Shown one piece after another: positions 8,693 to 17,141 of a DNA stretch of 64,000 nt. Source of the DNA: Mycolicibacterium neoaurum ATCC 25795. Its GTDB lineage: Bacteria; Actinomycetota; Actinomycetes; Mycobacteriales; Mycobacteriaceae. The translations under genes and the position numbers were made by a program. The first letter of the stretch is position 1. Every line of letters begins with the position of its first letter. The notes beneath the pieces were generated by a model. That model saw only the letters and a list, made by a program, of their open reading frames with translations, was not told where the DNA came from and did no database searches. Location of the stretch: the NCBI RefSeq assembly GCF_000691525.1, contig NZ_JMDW01000008.1:248001-312000 (forward strand), read 5' to 3'.

Positions 8693-8817
8693 GAGTTTCC
8701 CCGTTCTGGAATCCGATGTGCCATCGCTGCGAGTAGTGGTGGCAATTACCTGCTACAAGCCCAGTTCGGCGGGCAGGATTCCACGGCTGTCAAGTGATCC
8801 ATCTCACCTGAGTGCAC

Positions 8818-8843
8818 GGAATCAGCTCTAGCTTCGCGGGGTT
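8818..8843 (+). promoter_or_regulatory. Possible SigH/SigR-type promoter, GGAAT-N18-GTT
   Basis: GGAAT at 8818-8822, then exactly 18 bases, then GTT at 8841-8843. This is the consensus of the oxidative-stress sigma factors SigR (Streptomyces) and SigH (mycobacteria). It points toward the RbpA-like gene with a predicted leader of about 200 bases. A chance match in a region this size is unlikely but not negligible. Confidence 0.4.
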
Positions 8844-9053
8844 GGATGCTCGGCAAAATGGCGACTTCTCCGTACCGGCCCCTGCGCAGGAGTACGGTCG
8901 AGACGGACCTCCGTTCGAGCGGGCATTCAGGCGAGCAAGCGCCAGAGGGGCGTTGCGGTTCACTCCGAAGTTTCACCATGCCTCGCGAAAAAGAGAGTCC
9001 GCCGTGTATCAAACACTTTCTGTGTCCCCGCCACCCGTCCGCGATGTCTAACG

Positions 9054-9431
9054 ATGGCCAACCATCGATTGAAGGGCACTCGGCTCGGCACCATCAGCTA
9101 CGAGTCCGACCGCAACATGCCGCAGCAACCACGGCAGATCGCCCGCTATCGCACGACGGACGGCGCCGAATTCGACGTGCCTTTCGCCGAAGGTGCTCAG
9201 GCACCTGGCCGCTGGCTGTGTCGCAACGGCATGGAGGGAAGCCTGCTCAGCGGGGAAGCCGAAGAACCGAAGAGGCGCAAGCATGTTCGCACGCCGTGGG
9301 ACATGTTGCGAGAGCGTCGAACCATCGAGGAACTCGACGAACTGTTGGCCGAGCGGTTGGCCATCATTGGTGCGCGCCGGCGCGGTGCTGACGGCGCGCG
9401 GGCTGGCTCAGCGGCCGTCGACGGCTACTGA
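9054..9431 (+). CDS. RbpA-family RNA polymerase-binding protein (apparent paralogue)
   Basis: A 125-residue protein clearly homologous to RbpA, the actinobacterial activator that joins RNA polymerase to group 1 and 2 sigma factors. The core domain (PRQIARYRTTDGAEFDVPF, GRWLCRNGMEGSLL), the basic linker (RRKHVRTPWDML) and the sigma-interacting helix pair (ERRTIEELDELLAERLAII) appear in RbpA order. It carries a 14-residue tail after RRRG, beyond the usual 111 residues or so. The canonical rbpA lies beside ppm1 in mycobacteria; neither ppm1 nor lnt is here, so this is probably a second copy. No good ribosome site is seen before ATG 9054. It is convergent with the acyltransferase gene. Confidence 0.85.
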   Translation: MANHRLKGTRLGTISYESDRNMPQQPRQIARYRTTDGAEFDVPFAEGAQAPGRWLCRNGMEGSLLSGEAEEPKRRKHVRTPWDMLRERRTIEELDELLAERLAIIGARRRGADGARAGSAAVDGY

Positions 9432-9441
9432 TCGGCGTCGT

Positions 9442-11409
9442 TCACCACCAACCGGTCGCGGCGGCCAACTGCCGGCCGAGTTCGTCGGCCATCGTGCGGA
9501 CATAGGTCGCCGAGAGGTGATGCGCGTCGTGGTAGATCAGCACATTGCCCTCGGCGGCGCGGCAGATGTCCGGCCTGCACACGACATCGGAGAGGTCCAA
9601 CACCTGCAGCAGCGGATAGTCCGGCGCATGGTCGAGTGTCGGGTTGCGGTCGGCCAACGCCTCGGTGCGCGGCACCCCGCAGGTGTCGGCGTCCTCCCCG
9701 GATGCCAGGCAGTCGACGGGGGAGAAGAACCGGCCGTCGCGCAGCATCCACGGGGTATCCCGGATACCGAGCATGCCGATGCCGTTGTCGGACAGCTCGT
9801 CCCAGACACCGAGGTAATAGTCGGGCACGTAGTCGCCGTCCCCGTCGAGGATCGGCCGGGTGGTGGTGAAGAAGACGTAATCGGGCCGCTCCGCCACGAT
9901 CTGGGCCAACGCGTTGTCCGACCAGGTGCGGCACGAGGGGTACGGCGTGAACGGCCCGGCGATGATCGGGACCTCGGCCGTGGTCAGCGGGCACCCCATC
10001 TTCATGTAGGTGGTCACCTTGAAGCCGTGCTGGCGGCCCAGTGCATGCAGCGCGGTCAGCCAATGCTCGGAATGCGAGCCGCCGGCCAGCGCGATCGTCC
10101 GGGTGGCTTTCGGGTCACCGTAGACGCAACTGACGACCTCCTCACCGCCGAAGTCGGCAAGGCACTGGTCGAGGGTCGACGGCGGTACGTCGTCGGGCGC
10201 TTCCAGCCCGGTCGGGCGCATCGGCAGTGTGGCGACCCGTCGACCATCACCGAGGGCCAGCGCGCCCGGGTAGTCGCGCAGCGGCAGGGTCGCGAGCTCG
10301 GTGCCGCTGGCCCGGATCTGTTCGACATGCTCACGCCAGCCGACCGAGGCGGCGGCGAGCGCGACCACCAGGACCGTGGTGGTGGCACCGGCGAGCACCG
10401 TGCGCCAGGCGCTCGTCCCCGCCGGCACCGCCAGCCAGGTCAGCCAGGAGGCCAGCGCCGCAGCACCCAGGATGGCAGCCGCCTCACCGATGCCGACGGT
10501 GTCGTCGTTGGTGTGGGCCAACCAGAAGATCAGCATCGGCCAGTGCCACAGGTACATGGCGTAGGCGCAGGTGATGACGGCAGAAGACGATGTGCCCGAC
10601 GGTCCGCTGATGATCATGAGCACCGTCGCCGACACCGGCACCAACGCCCACGGCCCGGGATAGTCGACGACACCGTCGACCAGTAACCCGGCGCCCACGA
10701 TCGCGATGACGCTCACCACCACGGCCGCCAGCCGCAGCCACGACGGCCAGGCCCACCGCCCGGCAAGGGCGGCGGCCAGAACCCCGGCGAGCAGCTCCCA
10801 GGCGCGGGTCAGCGTGCTGTAGTAGGCGACGGTCTGGTCACTGGAGGTCTGCACCACCGCCCACACCAGGGACGCCGCGGCGGCCAACCCCACAACAGCG
10901 AGCAGCGGCCCGCGCCTGCGGATCAACCAGGCCGCCACGACCAGCGCCAGCATCACCTGCCCCGCCACCGACAACGCCCACAGGTGCTGCAGCGGGGTGA
11001 CGGTCTGGCCGGCCTGGAAGTAGTCGCCAACGGTCGTGGCCAGCAGCCAGTTCTGATAGAAGCCGAGGCTGGGCAGCGTCTGCTCGGCGAAGGACTCCCA
11101 GCGGGTCTGCGGCTGCACCAGCACTGTCAGCACGGCCGCGACGGCAAGCATCAGCACCAGCGCGGGGACCAGCCGGCGGGTCCAGCGCCACGCCTCGGCC
11201 CACACCGATCCCTGGCAGCCGAGGATGCGCGAGCCGAAGAAGTAGCCGACCAGCACCAGCAGGACGTCCACGCCGCCGGACACCCGGCCCAGCCACAGGT
11301 GGCCGATGACGACCAGGGTCACCGCGATGACCGTCAACGCGTCGAGGTCGGGGCGGGCATGCCGCCCGACGGGCGCAACGGGAACGGGGGTGGGGTGTGT
11401 GGTCTGCAA
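9442..11409 (-). CDS. Membrane acyltransferase-3 with C-terminal SGNH domain
   Basis: About 655 residues, with an OafA/OatA-like layout. The N-terminal half (about 1-390) holds roughly ten membrane helices of an acyltransferase-3 domain (ARPDLDALTVIAVTLVVIGH, AYAMYLWHWPML). The extracellular C-terminal half is SGNH-like, with Ser in LAGGSHSEHW and a late Asp-His in YHDAHHLS. Such enzymes move acyl groups, often acetyl, onto peptidoglycan, glycolipids or polysaccharide; the substrate here is unknown. The start is uncertain: no ATG or GTG fits, so TTG at 11409 is proposed because the first helix begins about 25 residues later. A small GC hairpin (11413-11431) sits just upstream. It forms an operon with the GGDEF and TspO genes. 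Confidence 0.85.
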   Translation of the reverse strand: MQTTHPTPVPVAPVGRHARPDLDALTVIAVTLVVIGHLWLGRVSGGVDVLLVLVGYFFGSRILGCQGSVWAEAWRWTRRLVPALVLMLAVAAVLTVLVQPQTRWESFAEQTLPSLGFYQNWLLATTVGDYFQAGQTVTPLQHLWALSVAGQVMLALVVAAWLIRRRGPLLAVVGLAAAASLVWAVVQTSSDQTVAYYSTLTRAWELLAGVLAAALAGRWAWPSWLRLAAVVVSVIAIVGAGLLVDGVVDYPGPWALVPVSATVLMIISGPSGTSSSAVITCAYAMYLWHWPMLIFWLAHTNDDTVGIGEAAAILGAAALASWLTWLAVPAGTSAWRTVLAGATTTVLVVALAAASVGWREHVEQIRASGTELATLPLRDYPGALALGDGRRVATLPMRPTGLEAPDDVPPSTLDQCLADFGGEEVVSCVYGDPKATRTIALAGGSHSEHWLTALHALGRQHGFKVTTYMKMGCPLTTAEVPIIAGPFTPYPSCRTWSDNALAQIVAERPDYVFFTTTRPILDGDGDYVPDYYLGVWDELSDNGIGMLGIRDTPWMLRDGRFFSPVDCLASGEDADTCGVPRTEALADRNPTLDHAPDYPLLQVLDLSDVVCRPDICRAAEGNVLIYHDAHHLSATYVRTMADELGRQLAAATGWW

Positions 11410-11447
11410 AGCGCCCCGAGCATAACGGGGCCGCGGAGGGGAGGTGG

Positions 11448-12563
11448 CTACGCAGGGTCGGCGATGGACACCCGGTCGCCGCCGTCGTGTTTGGCGCGGT
11501 ACATGGCGGTATCGGCCTTGTGCAGCAGCCGCTCGAAGCACTCCATGCTGTGCACCGGCCCGCATGCCGCACCGATGCTGACCGTCACCCCGGGCGGCCC
11601 CACCTCACCGATCGCCGCCCGCAGCAGCGATCCCACCTCGGCTGCCCGATCGGCCGCCATGGCGTCGACGGCGACGAACTCCTCGCCACCGGTGCGGGCG
11701 GCCAGCGCAGGCTCGCCGAGCACCCGACGCACCTGCGCTGCGGTCTGGACCAGGATGTCGTCGCCGACGGCGTGGCCGTGCCGGTCGTTGACGTTCTTGA
11801 ACTTGTCGATGTCGATGACGAACACGCACAGGTCGCTCAGCGGTTCGCCGGTGCCGATCAGTCGGGACATGTGGGCGCGCAGCCCGCGCCGATTGGCCAG
11901 CGTGGTCAGCGGGTCGAACAGCGATTCCACTGAACTGTTGCGGATCAGCCAGAAGGCGAACTGCGCGAACGGCAGGATGAACACCGTGACCAGCAGGGCC
12001 ACCGCGGTCTTGCCCACGGTCAGCGGCAGCGCCTCGGGATAGTCCGAGACCGCGAGCCGCGCCGCCAGCGCAGCGATCGCCACGACCACGATCGCCAGAT
12101 GCGCGACCATGGCGCGGGCCCCGTGGAAGAACAGGATGTAGATGCCGGTCACCGCAAACACCGGTGTCGCAGTCAAACCGGCCAGTGGATCGCGGTGGGC
12201 CAAGCCGGCCACCGCGATCCCGATGTCGATGAACAGGAACAGCGTGATCGACATCCGCGGGGTCGGCCACGGGCCGAACAGCCAGTAGAACGGCCAGGCC
12301 ACGGCGACGACGGTGATCCCGGTGACCAGGACCCGCATCGGTCCGGCCGGGTCGGCCAGGTCGGTGGCCAGCAATGCCAGCAACGCGACGGCCATGCCCG
12401 CGCCGACCAGAGCGATGACCACCCGCAGCGAGGTCAGGAAGCCACGTGCCCGCAGAAAGTTCAGCAGGAAGTGGTGGTCGACGTCGTCGCCCCACCACAG
12501 CCGGAACTGATCGGTGTAGTGCGGCGCACCGGCAAGGCGCCAGACCGTGGAACGACGTCGCAA
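11448..12563 (-). CDS. Membrane GGDEF protein, probable diguanylate cyclase
   Basis: 371 residues. The N-terminal part has about six hydrophobic segments (residues 45-215), which would form an integral membrane sensor. The C-terminal part is a GGDEF domain: DPLTTLANRRGL, VIDIDKFKNVNDRHGHAVGDDIL, and the active-site motif as GGEEF. The substrate and metal residues look intact, so cyclic di-GMP synthesis is plausible. The RxxD inhibitory site that normally sits five residues before the motif is absent (the sequence there is EPALAART), suggesting no product inhibition. It starts one base after the tspO stop codon and precedes the acyltransferase gene by 38 bases, so the three are probably cotranscribed. 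Confidence 0.9.
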   Translation of the reverse strand: MRRRSTVWRLAGAPHYTDQFRLWWGDDVDHHFLLNFLRARGFLTSLRVVIALVGAGMAVALLALLATDLADPAGPMRVLVTGITVVAVAWPFYWLFGPWPTPRMSITLFLFIDIGIAVAGLAHRDPLAGLTATPVFAVTGIYILFFHGARAMVAHLAIVVVAIAALAARLAVSDYPEALPLTVGKTAVALLVTVFILPFAQFAFWLIRNSSVESLFDPLTTLANRRGLRAHMSRLIGTGEPLSDLCVFVIDIDKFKNVNDRHGHAVGDDILVQTAAQVRRVLGEPALAARTGGEEFVAVDAMAADRAAEVGSLLRAAIGEVGPPGVTVSIGAACGPVHSMECFERLLHKADTAMYRAKHDGGDRVSIADPA

Positions 12564-12564
12564 G

Positions 12565-13038
12565 TCAGCGACGGTTGAGCACCCAGATATGGGTGGATAA
12601 GGCGGTGGCGAAGGTGCACCACAGCGGATAGAGGCCCAGCGGCGCGGCCTTGGCGCCGCGCACAGCCACGGCGCGGCGGGTCAGGTCGGCGCTGCTGACG
12701 GCCAGCGCCCCGGCGGCGATGGCCGATGCGCCGAGCTTGCGCCGGTTGAAGAACAGCCAGGACCAGCCGCCGTTGAGGATCAGGTTCAGCACCAGGGCCC
12801 GGAGGTAGCCCCGGCGCACCTCCGGCGGTGCTTCGTCGAGCGTCTGGGACGAGACCACGGCGATATCGGTGTAGAGCGAGGTCCACGCGACCGGGAACGC
12901 CGCTCCCGGCGGCTGGTAGGGCGGCTTCTTCAGCTTTGCGTACCAATCGGATTCGACGGCCGGTTTGCTGGCCAGGCTGCCGACCACGGCCGTGGCGGCG
13001 ACGGCGAGTGCAGTCGGTGCAAGCGTGCGAATCTGCAA
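12565..13038 (-). CDS. TspO/MBR-family membrane protein
   Basis: A 157-residue protein of the TspO family (tryptophan-rich sensory protein), five membrane helices that bind porphyrins and other hydrophobic ligands. Typical features are KPPYQPPGAAFPVAWTSLY near residue 37, NLILNGGWSWLFF near residue 84, and PLGLYPLWCTFATAL near residue 131. It is the first gene of the apparent tspO-GGDEF-acyltransferase operon. A redox or tetrapyrrole signal feeding the cyclase is an inference from gene order only. Confidence 0.9.
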   Translation of the reverse strand: MQIRTLAPTALAVAATAVVGSLASKPAVESDWYAKLKKPPYQPPGAAFPVAWTSLYTDIAVVSSQTLDEAPPEVRRGYLRALVLNLILNGGWSWLFFNRRKLGASAIAAGALAVSSADLTRRAVAVRGAKAAPLGLYPLWCTFATALSTHIWVLNRR

Positions 13039-13108
13039 GGGATGCTCCAGGCTTGTGGGGGACGTGCGTGTCCCTGTCCAGTATCCACCCGGCCGAAGGG
13101 TGAAACCC

Positions 13109-15523
13109 TCAGATCATGTCCTTGCGGGTCAGCCAACGCATCACGGGCCAGCCCACGAACACCGGCAGCCAGCAGGTCAGCACCCGGTAGAGCAGCACCG
13201 CGGGCACCGCCACGGCGGCCGGGACACCGAAGGCGGCCAGCCCACCGATCAGGGCGGCTTCCACCGCGCCGACACCGCCGGGGGTGGGGGCGGCGGAGGC
13301 GAGCGTGCCACCGATCATCGTCACGACGGTGACCGTAACGAACGAGGTGTCCCCACCGAAGGCCTCGATGCTGGCCCACAGCGCCAGCGCCGAGCCCAGC
13401 GTGGTCCCCGCGGCGCCCAGCACGATCAGGGCAAGGCGTTTGGGTTCCTTGGACAGCTCCCAGAGATCGGTCTTGACCTCCTGCACCTTGGGCGCCAGCG
13501 ACGAGGCCAACCACCCCCGCAGCTTGGGCACCGACAGGAACACCCCGACCAGTCCGAGAGCGACACCGGCGACCAGATAGAGCACGGTCGCGCTCGGCAC
13601 GAAATGCGACAGGTTCGCCGACGCGCCGGCGATGGTGGTGAACAGGATCAGCAGCACCACGTGCACCAGCACCTGCACGCTCTGCTGCAGCGCCACCGCC
13701 GCGGTGGCGCGCATGGTGGACAGTCCGCCCTTCTGCAGCACCCGGGTGCTCAGTGCCAGACCGCCGACACCGGCGGGCGTCGTGGTGGCGGCAAAGGTGT
13801 TGGCCACCTGCATGATGGCCAGGTGGCGGTAGGAGACCAGCCCGTCGGCGCACGCCCACAATGCGCCGGCCGCACCCAGATAGCGCAGCGCCGACACCCC
13901 GAGCCCGACCAGCGCCCACCACCAGTTCGCGTTGCCGAGCTCGTCGAAGAACGCGGGCACGGTGCTGATGAACGGGTAGGCCACGTAGACCAGCGCCACC
14001 AGCAACACCAGCTGGATGAGCTGGATGCGGGTGAACCGGGTGATGGTCTCGGTGCGGATGTTGTCGGCCCCGGTCTGGTGTTGGACCTGTGCACGGGCCG
14101 CCTCGATGACGGCCTTCGGGTCGTCCACTGAATCCCGGATGCGGGCGGGCACGGCGGTCTTGGTGAGCCGTCGCGACGCGGTGAGCACGGTGTCGCGGCC
14201 GAGGGTCTCGATGGCCGCGGCGACCGCGGATTCCGGTCCGTACATCGCCGAGGTGGTCACCAGCAGCTGGGCGATATCGGATTGCAGCTGCGCGTCCGTG
14301 GCGCCGTATTCGGCGTTGACGAACCCACCGAACTGCACCTGTCCGTCGTGCACGGTGATCTCGCCGCAGCACAGGTCGCCGTGCGAGATCTGGTTGTCGT
14401 GGAGCACCCGTAGCGCCTCCCACACGGCGGTCACGGGCGCGGCCTCGGCGCTCAGCGGGACACCACGCGCGGGTTTGCGGGCGTACAGCGTCCAGCCGCG
14501 GTCGAGTGCGCTGACCGATACCGAGGAGATGTTGGACCGCCCGAGGGTGTCGATCGCGATGGCCATCAGCGCGCGGTGCTCGATGGTGCGCCGCATCGAG
14601 GCGTGCAGCGGGGCGGTTTCGTCGCTGCGCAGCCGGAACTTTCGCCACAGCTGGCTCAGCGCGCCACCGCTGCGCTGGTTGGGGCCGTACAGCTCGACGA
14701 CGGCGGTGCTGTCGGGTCCGGTGGCCGCCAGCACCAGCGCGCCCTCACTGGGCGCCCGGATGACGGCCAGGGCGGAGACGACGAAACCGCGGCGGGCCAG
14801 CGCGCGCACGGCGCCGTCGAGCGGGACCTCCAGTGCGGGGGTGCCGACGACCCAGACCACCAGGGCGCCGACGAACCAGCCGACGGCCAGCCCGAGCAGT
14901 GTGCGGGCCGGCACGACGGCGCTGACGAACAGGTGGATGGGCACGAACGCCAGCAGCAGCGCCCACCAGTACCGGCGCAGTCGGCGGGACAGCCACGGGC
15001 CCGAGACGGTCAGCACTGCGGCCAGCAGGGCGACCCAGCGCGGATCGTCGAGGAACTGCGAGAGCTGGGTGTCGAGCCGGTCGCCGAGGTCGAAATGCCA
15101 CTGCGGCGCCGCGATCCCGCGGCCGGTGATCGACAGCGCCAGCACCGCGATCAAGCCGGCGGCTCCGTAGGCGGCCAGCAGCCGCCAGTGCCTGCCGATG
15201 ATCAGCTGCACCAGGATGACGAAGGGCAGCGCCAGGATGGCGACCCCGTAGGCCAGGTAGACCAGATTGGACTGGGTGGGTGTCAGCACGCCGATGATCT
15301 CGGAGATGGACCGTTCCAGGGCCACCCAGTCGTTACGGGTGATCAGCGAGCTGGTGATGACGACGGCAAGGAACACCGCCGACAGCACCACCCGAAGGAT
15401 CTCGTTGGTGCGCCGGGTGAGCGGTTGCAGCAAGCTGCCGGTGACGCTGATGTCCCGACCGTCGACTCGCACGGGGACAAACGTAACCGGGGCGGGCGGA
15501 TCGGTGCGCGAGGCGGGACACAC
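13109..15523 (-). CDS. Lysyl-PG-synthase-type flippase fused to a kinase-like domain
   Basis: 804 residues. The N-terminal block (about 35-240) has roughly six membrane helices. The middle domain (about 250-470) resembles a protein or aminoglycoside kinase: ALRVLHDNQISHGDLCCGEITVHDGQVQFGG. The C-terminal block (about 490-800) is the multi-helix UPF0104 domain found in the MprF flippase half (TTTPAGVGGLALSTRVLQKGG, AAPTPGGVGAVEAALIGGL). The kinase HxD is present, but the Asn after it is replaced by Glu and the DFG Asp by Gly, so it is probably a pseudokinase. There is no aminoacyl-transferase domain, so the lipid moved is unknown. The start GTG 15523 is provisional. It is divergent from the DUF4407 gene. 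Confidence 0.85.
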   Translation of the reverse strand: MCPASRTDPPAPVTFVPVRVDGRDISVTGSLLQPLTRRTNEILRVVLSAVFLAVVITSSLITRNDWVALERSISEIIGVLTPTQSNLVYLAYGVAILALPFVILVQLIIGRHWRLLAAYGAAGLIAVLALSITGRGIAAPQWHFDLGDRLDTQLSQFLDDPRWVALLAAVLTVSGPWLSRRLRRYWWALLLAFVPIHLFVSAVVPARTLLGLAVGWFVGALVVWVVGTPALEVPLDGAVRALARRGFVVSALAVIRAPSEGALVLAATGPDSTAVVELYGPNQRSGGALSQLWRKFRLRSDETAPLHASMRRTIEHRALMAIAIDTLGRSNISSVSVSALDRGWTLYARKPARGVPLSAEAAPVTAVWEALRVLHDNQISHGDLCCGEITVHDGQVQFGGFVNAEYGATDAQLQSDIAQLLVTTSAMYGPESAVAAAIETLGRDTVLTASRRLTKTAVPARIRDSVDDPKAVIEAARAQVQHQTGADNIRTETITRFTRIQLIQLVLLVALVYVAYPFISTVPAFFDELGNANWWWALVGLGVSALRYLGAAGALWACADGLVSYRHLAIMQVANTFAATTTPAGVGGLALSTRVLQKGGLSTMRATAAVALQQSVQVLVHVVLLILFTTIAGASANLSHFVPSATVLYLVAGVALGLVGVFLSVPKLRGWLASSLAPKVQEVKTDLWELSKEPKRLALIVLGAAGTTLGSALALWASIEAFGGDTSFVTVTVVTMIGGTLASAAPTPGGVGAVEAALIGGLAAFGVPAAVAVPAVLLYRVLTCWLPVFVGWPVMRWLTRKDMI

Positions 15524-15600
15524 GGCGCTGTGAGAGAATTCCGGTCATTCGCAGCCGGCGTGGGTTCTTCCGCCTGGCGCACAGCACCGAGAAAGAGACT

Positions 15601-17043
15601 GTGGGGGCCTCTATGCGTGGCGAGAAAATCGGGGAGCCGCTGATGGGCGCGGTGGCCGCGCTGGTGAGCGGGCTGGCGCTGGCCGGTTCGACGACCTGGC
15701 CGACGGCGGCGGTGATCGCGGCGGCGCTGGCGTTCGGGGGCGTGTTCTGGGTCGTGGTGTGGGCCGTGACACAGGGCGCGGCCACGGCTTTCGGGGCCCG
15801 GGTCGCCGTCGCCGTCGCGGCGGGCCTGCTGCTCGGTGAGCTCGCGGCGGTGGCGGTGTTCGGCGGACAGATCGACGAGGTGCTGACCGCGCGGGATTCC
15901 CCCGCCGAGGCGACGGCGACGGCGGCACTGGATCAGGCGCGGGCGGAGCGGGCGGGTCTGGACGAGGCCGTCGCGCAGGCCAACCGTCATCGCGACGAGG
16001 CGCTGATCGTGGCGCGCTGTGAGGTCAATCCGTCCGCGGCGTGCCCGCAGATTCGCATCACCGGGGTGCCGGGCAGTGGGCCGGAGGCCCGCACCGCCGC
16101 TGCTTTCCTCGACGACGCCCAGCGTCGCCTCGACGCCGCGGTCACCGATCGGGACGGCCGCGCGCCGGTGTTGGACGATGAGGTGCGTATCAGGGAGCAG
16201 GCGCTGGCGCAGGCGCGGCAGGACACGCTGACCGGTGGGCTCGGCGTGCGTTGGCAGGCGATGAACACCTATGTGCTGGACCATCCGGGGTCGGTGATCC
16301 TGCGGCTGCTGGTGGTCGGCTTCTTCACCGTTCTGACCGTGCTGCCGCTCCTGTTGAAGCGGTGGCGCGGCGCGACGGCGGTCGAGGCGGATTCGGCGGC
16401 CGACACGGCGATCGCGGTGCATCGCGCACAGGTGCGTGCCCAGGTCGATCAGATGTGGGCCGAGCAGGAGCTGAACAGCGCGCGGATGGCGGTCGCGGCG
16501 CAGAACGAGATCGACGCCGAGCGCCAGCGCCGCCGGGTGGCGCAGGCGTGTGCGGCCGAGCCCGAGGCGGTCCTGGTGTCCGGGGCGCCCGAGGCGGTGG
16601 TGGCCGAGCGGGTGGGCCACGCCGAGCTGCCCGCGCCGGTGCAGCGCTCCGCCGAGCCCGAGCCGCAGCGCGGGATGCCCGTCATCGGTGAGGTCACCAA
16701 CGCCGCGGCGCGGCTGATCATGCCGTTCGTCCCGCCGATCGTGGCCGGGGCTGTCGACAACGTTTCCAGGAATGTCGCGCGGACGGTGGGCAAGCCGCTG
16801 CGCCAGGTGTTCACCGAGACCGAGGAGTTCCACTTCACGCTGCGGCGCACGCATCGGGTGACCGTCGAGTCGGACGCCGAGGCCGAGGGTGCCGAGCAGC
16901 CGCGCCAGGTCACCTCGCACCGGGAATGGGTGGATGCGAACGGGCCGCACATCGAGTCACGGCGCACCCTGATTCTCGGCGAATCCGACGGGCCTGCGGA
17001 GCTGACCTCGGATGCGGGTCCGCGGCAACTGCCGCCCGAATAA
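15601..17043 (+). CDS. DUF4407-family membrane protein
   Basis: About 480 residues. Two hydrophobic pairs near the N-terminus (residues 14-55 and 65-90), a periplasmic Ala/Glu/Arg-rich coiled-coil-like stretch (about 95-220) with a CEVNPSAAC cysteine pair, another membrane segment (about 228-250), and a long charged cytoplasmic tail with a helical region and a final beta-rich part (HFTLRRTHRVTVES). The pattern fits DUF4407, whose function is unknown. GTG 15601 has an AAAGAG upstream; ATG 15613 is an alternative. A palindrome follows the stop codon. Confidence 0.7.
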   Translation: MGASMRGEKIGEPLMGAVAALVSGLALAGSTTWPTAAVIAAALAFGGVFWVVVWAVTQGAATAFGARVAVAVAAGLLLGELAAVAVFGGQIDEVLTARDSPAEATATAALDQARAERAGLDEAVAQANRHRDEALIVARCEVNPSAACPQIRITGVPGSGPEARTAAAFLDDAQRRLDAAVTDRDGRAPVLDDEVRIREQALAQARQDTLTGGLGVRWQAMNTYVLDHPGSVILRLLVVGFFTVLTVLPLLLKRWRGATAVEADSAADTAIAVHRAQVRAQVDQMWAEQELNSARMAVAAQNEIDAERQRRRVAQACAAEPEAVLVSGAPEAVVAERVGHAELPAPVQRSAEPEPQRGMPVIGEVTNAAARLIMPFVPPIVAGAVDNVSRNVARTVGKPLRQVFTETEEFHFTLRRTHRVTVESDAEAEGAEQPRQVTSHREWVDANGPHIESRRTLILGESDGPAELTSDAGPRQLPPE

Positions 17044-17047
17044 CGTC

Positions 17048-17072
17048 ATGTCATGACGTCTCGTCATGACAT
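17048..17072. terminator. 11-base inverted repeat, terminator or operator
   Basis: ATGTCATGACG, a TCT spacer, then the exact complement, followed by a run of Ts. Each arm also contains the self-complementary GTCATGAC. It lies four bases after the DUF4407 stop and 69 bases before the kinase start, so it could end the first transcript or bind a dimeric regulator of the second. Confidence 0.6.
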
Positions 17073-17141
17073 TTTTGCCACCTGTGATGTAACTTCGATC
17101 GACAGCACGAGGCCCGCAGGCCTGCGCCGAGAGGAAAACAG

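Noticed and set aside
9193..10686. 497-codon + strand frame opposite the acyltransferase
   Set aside because: Antisense to a clear membrane protein and rich in Arg, Gly, Asp and Gln as expected of a shadow frame.
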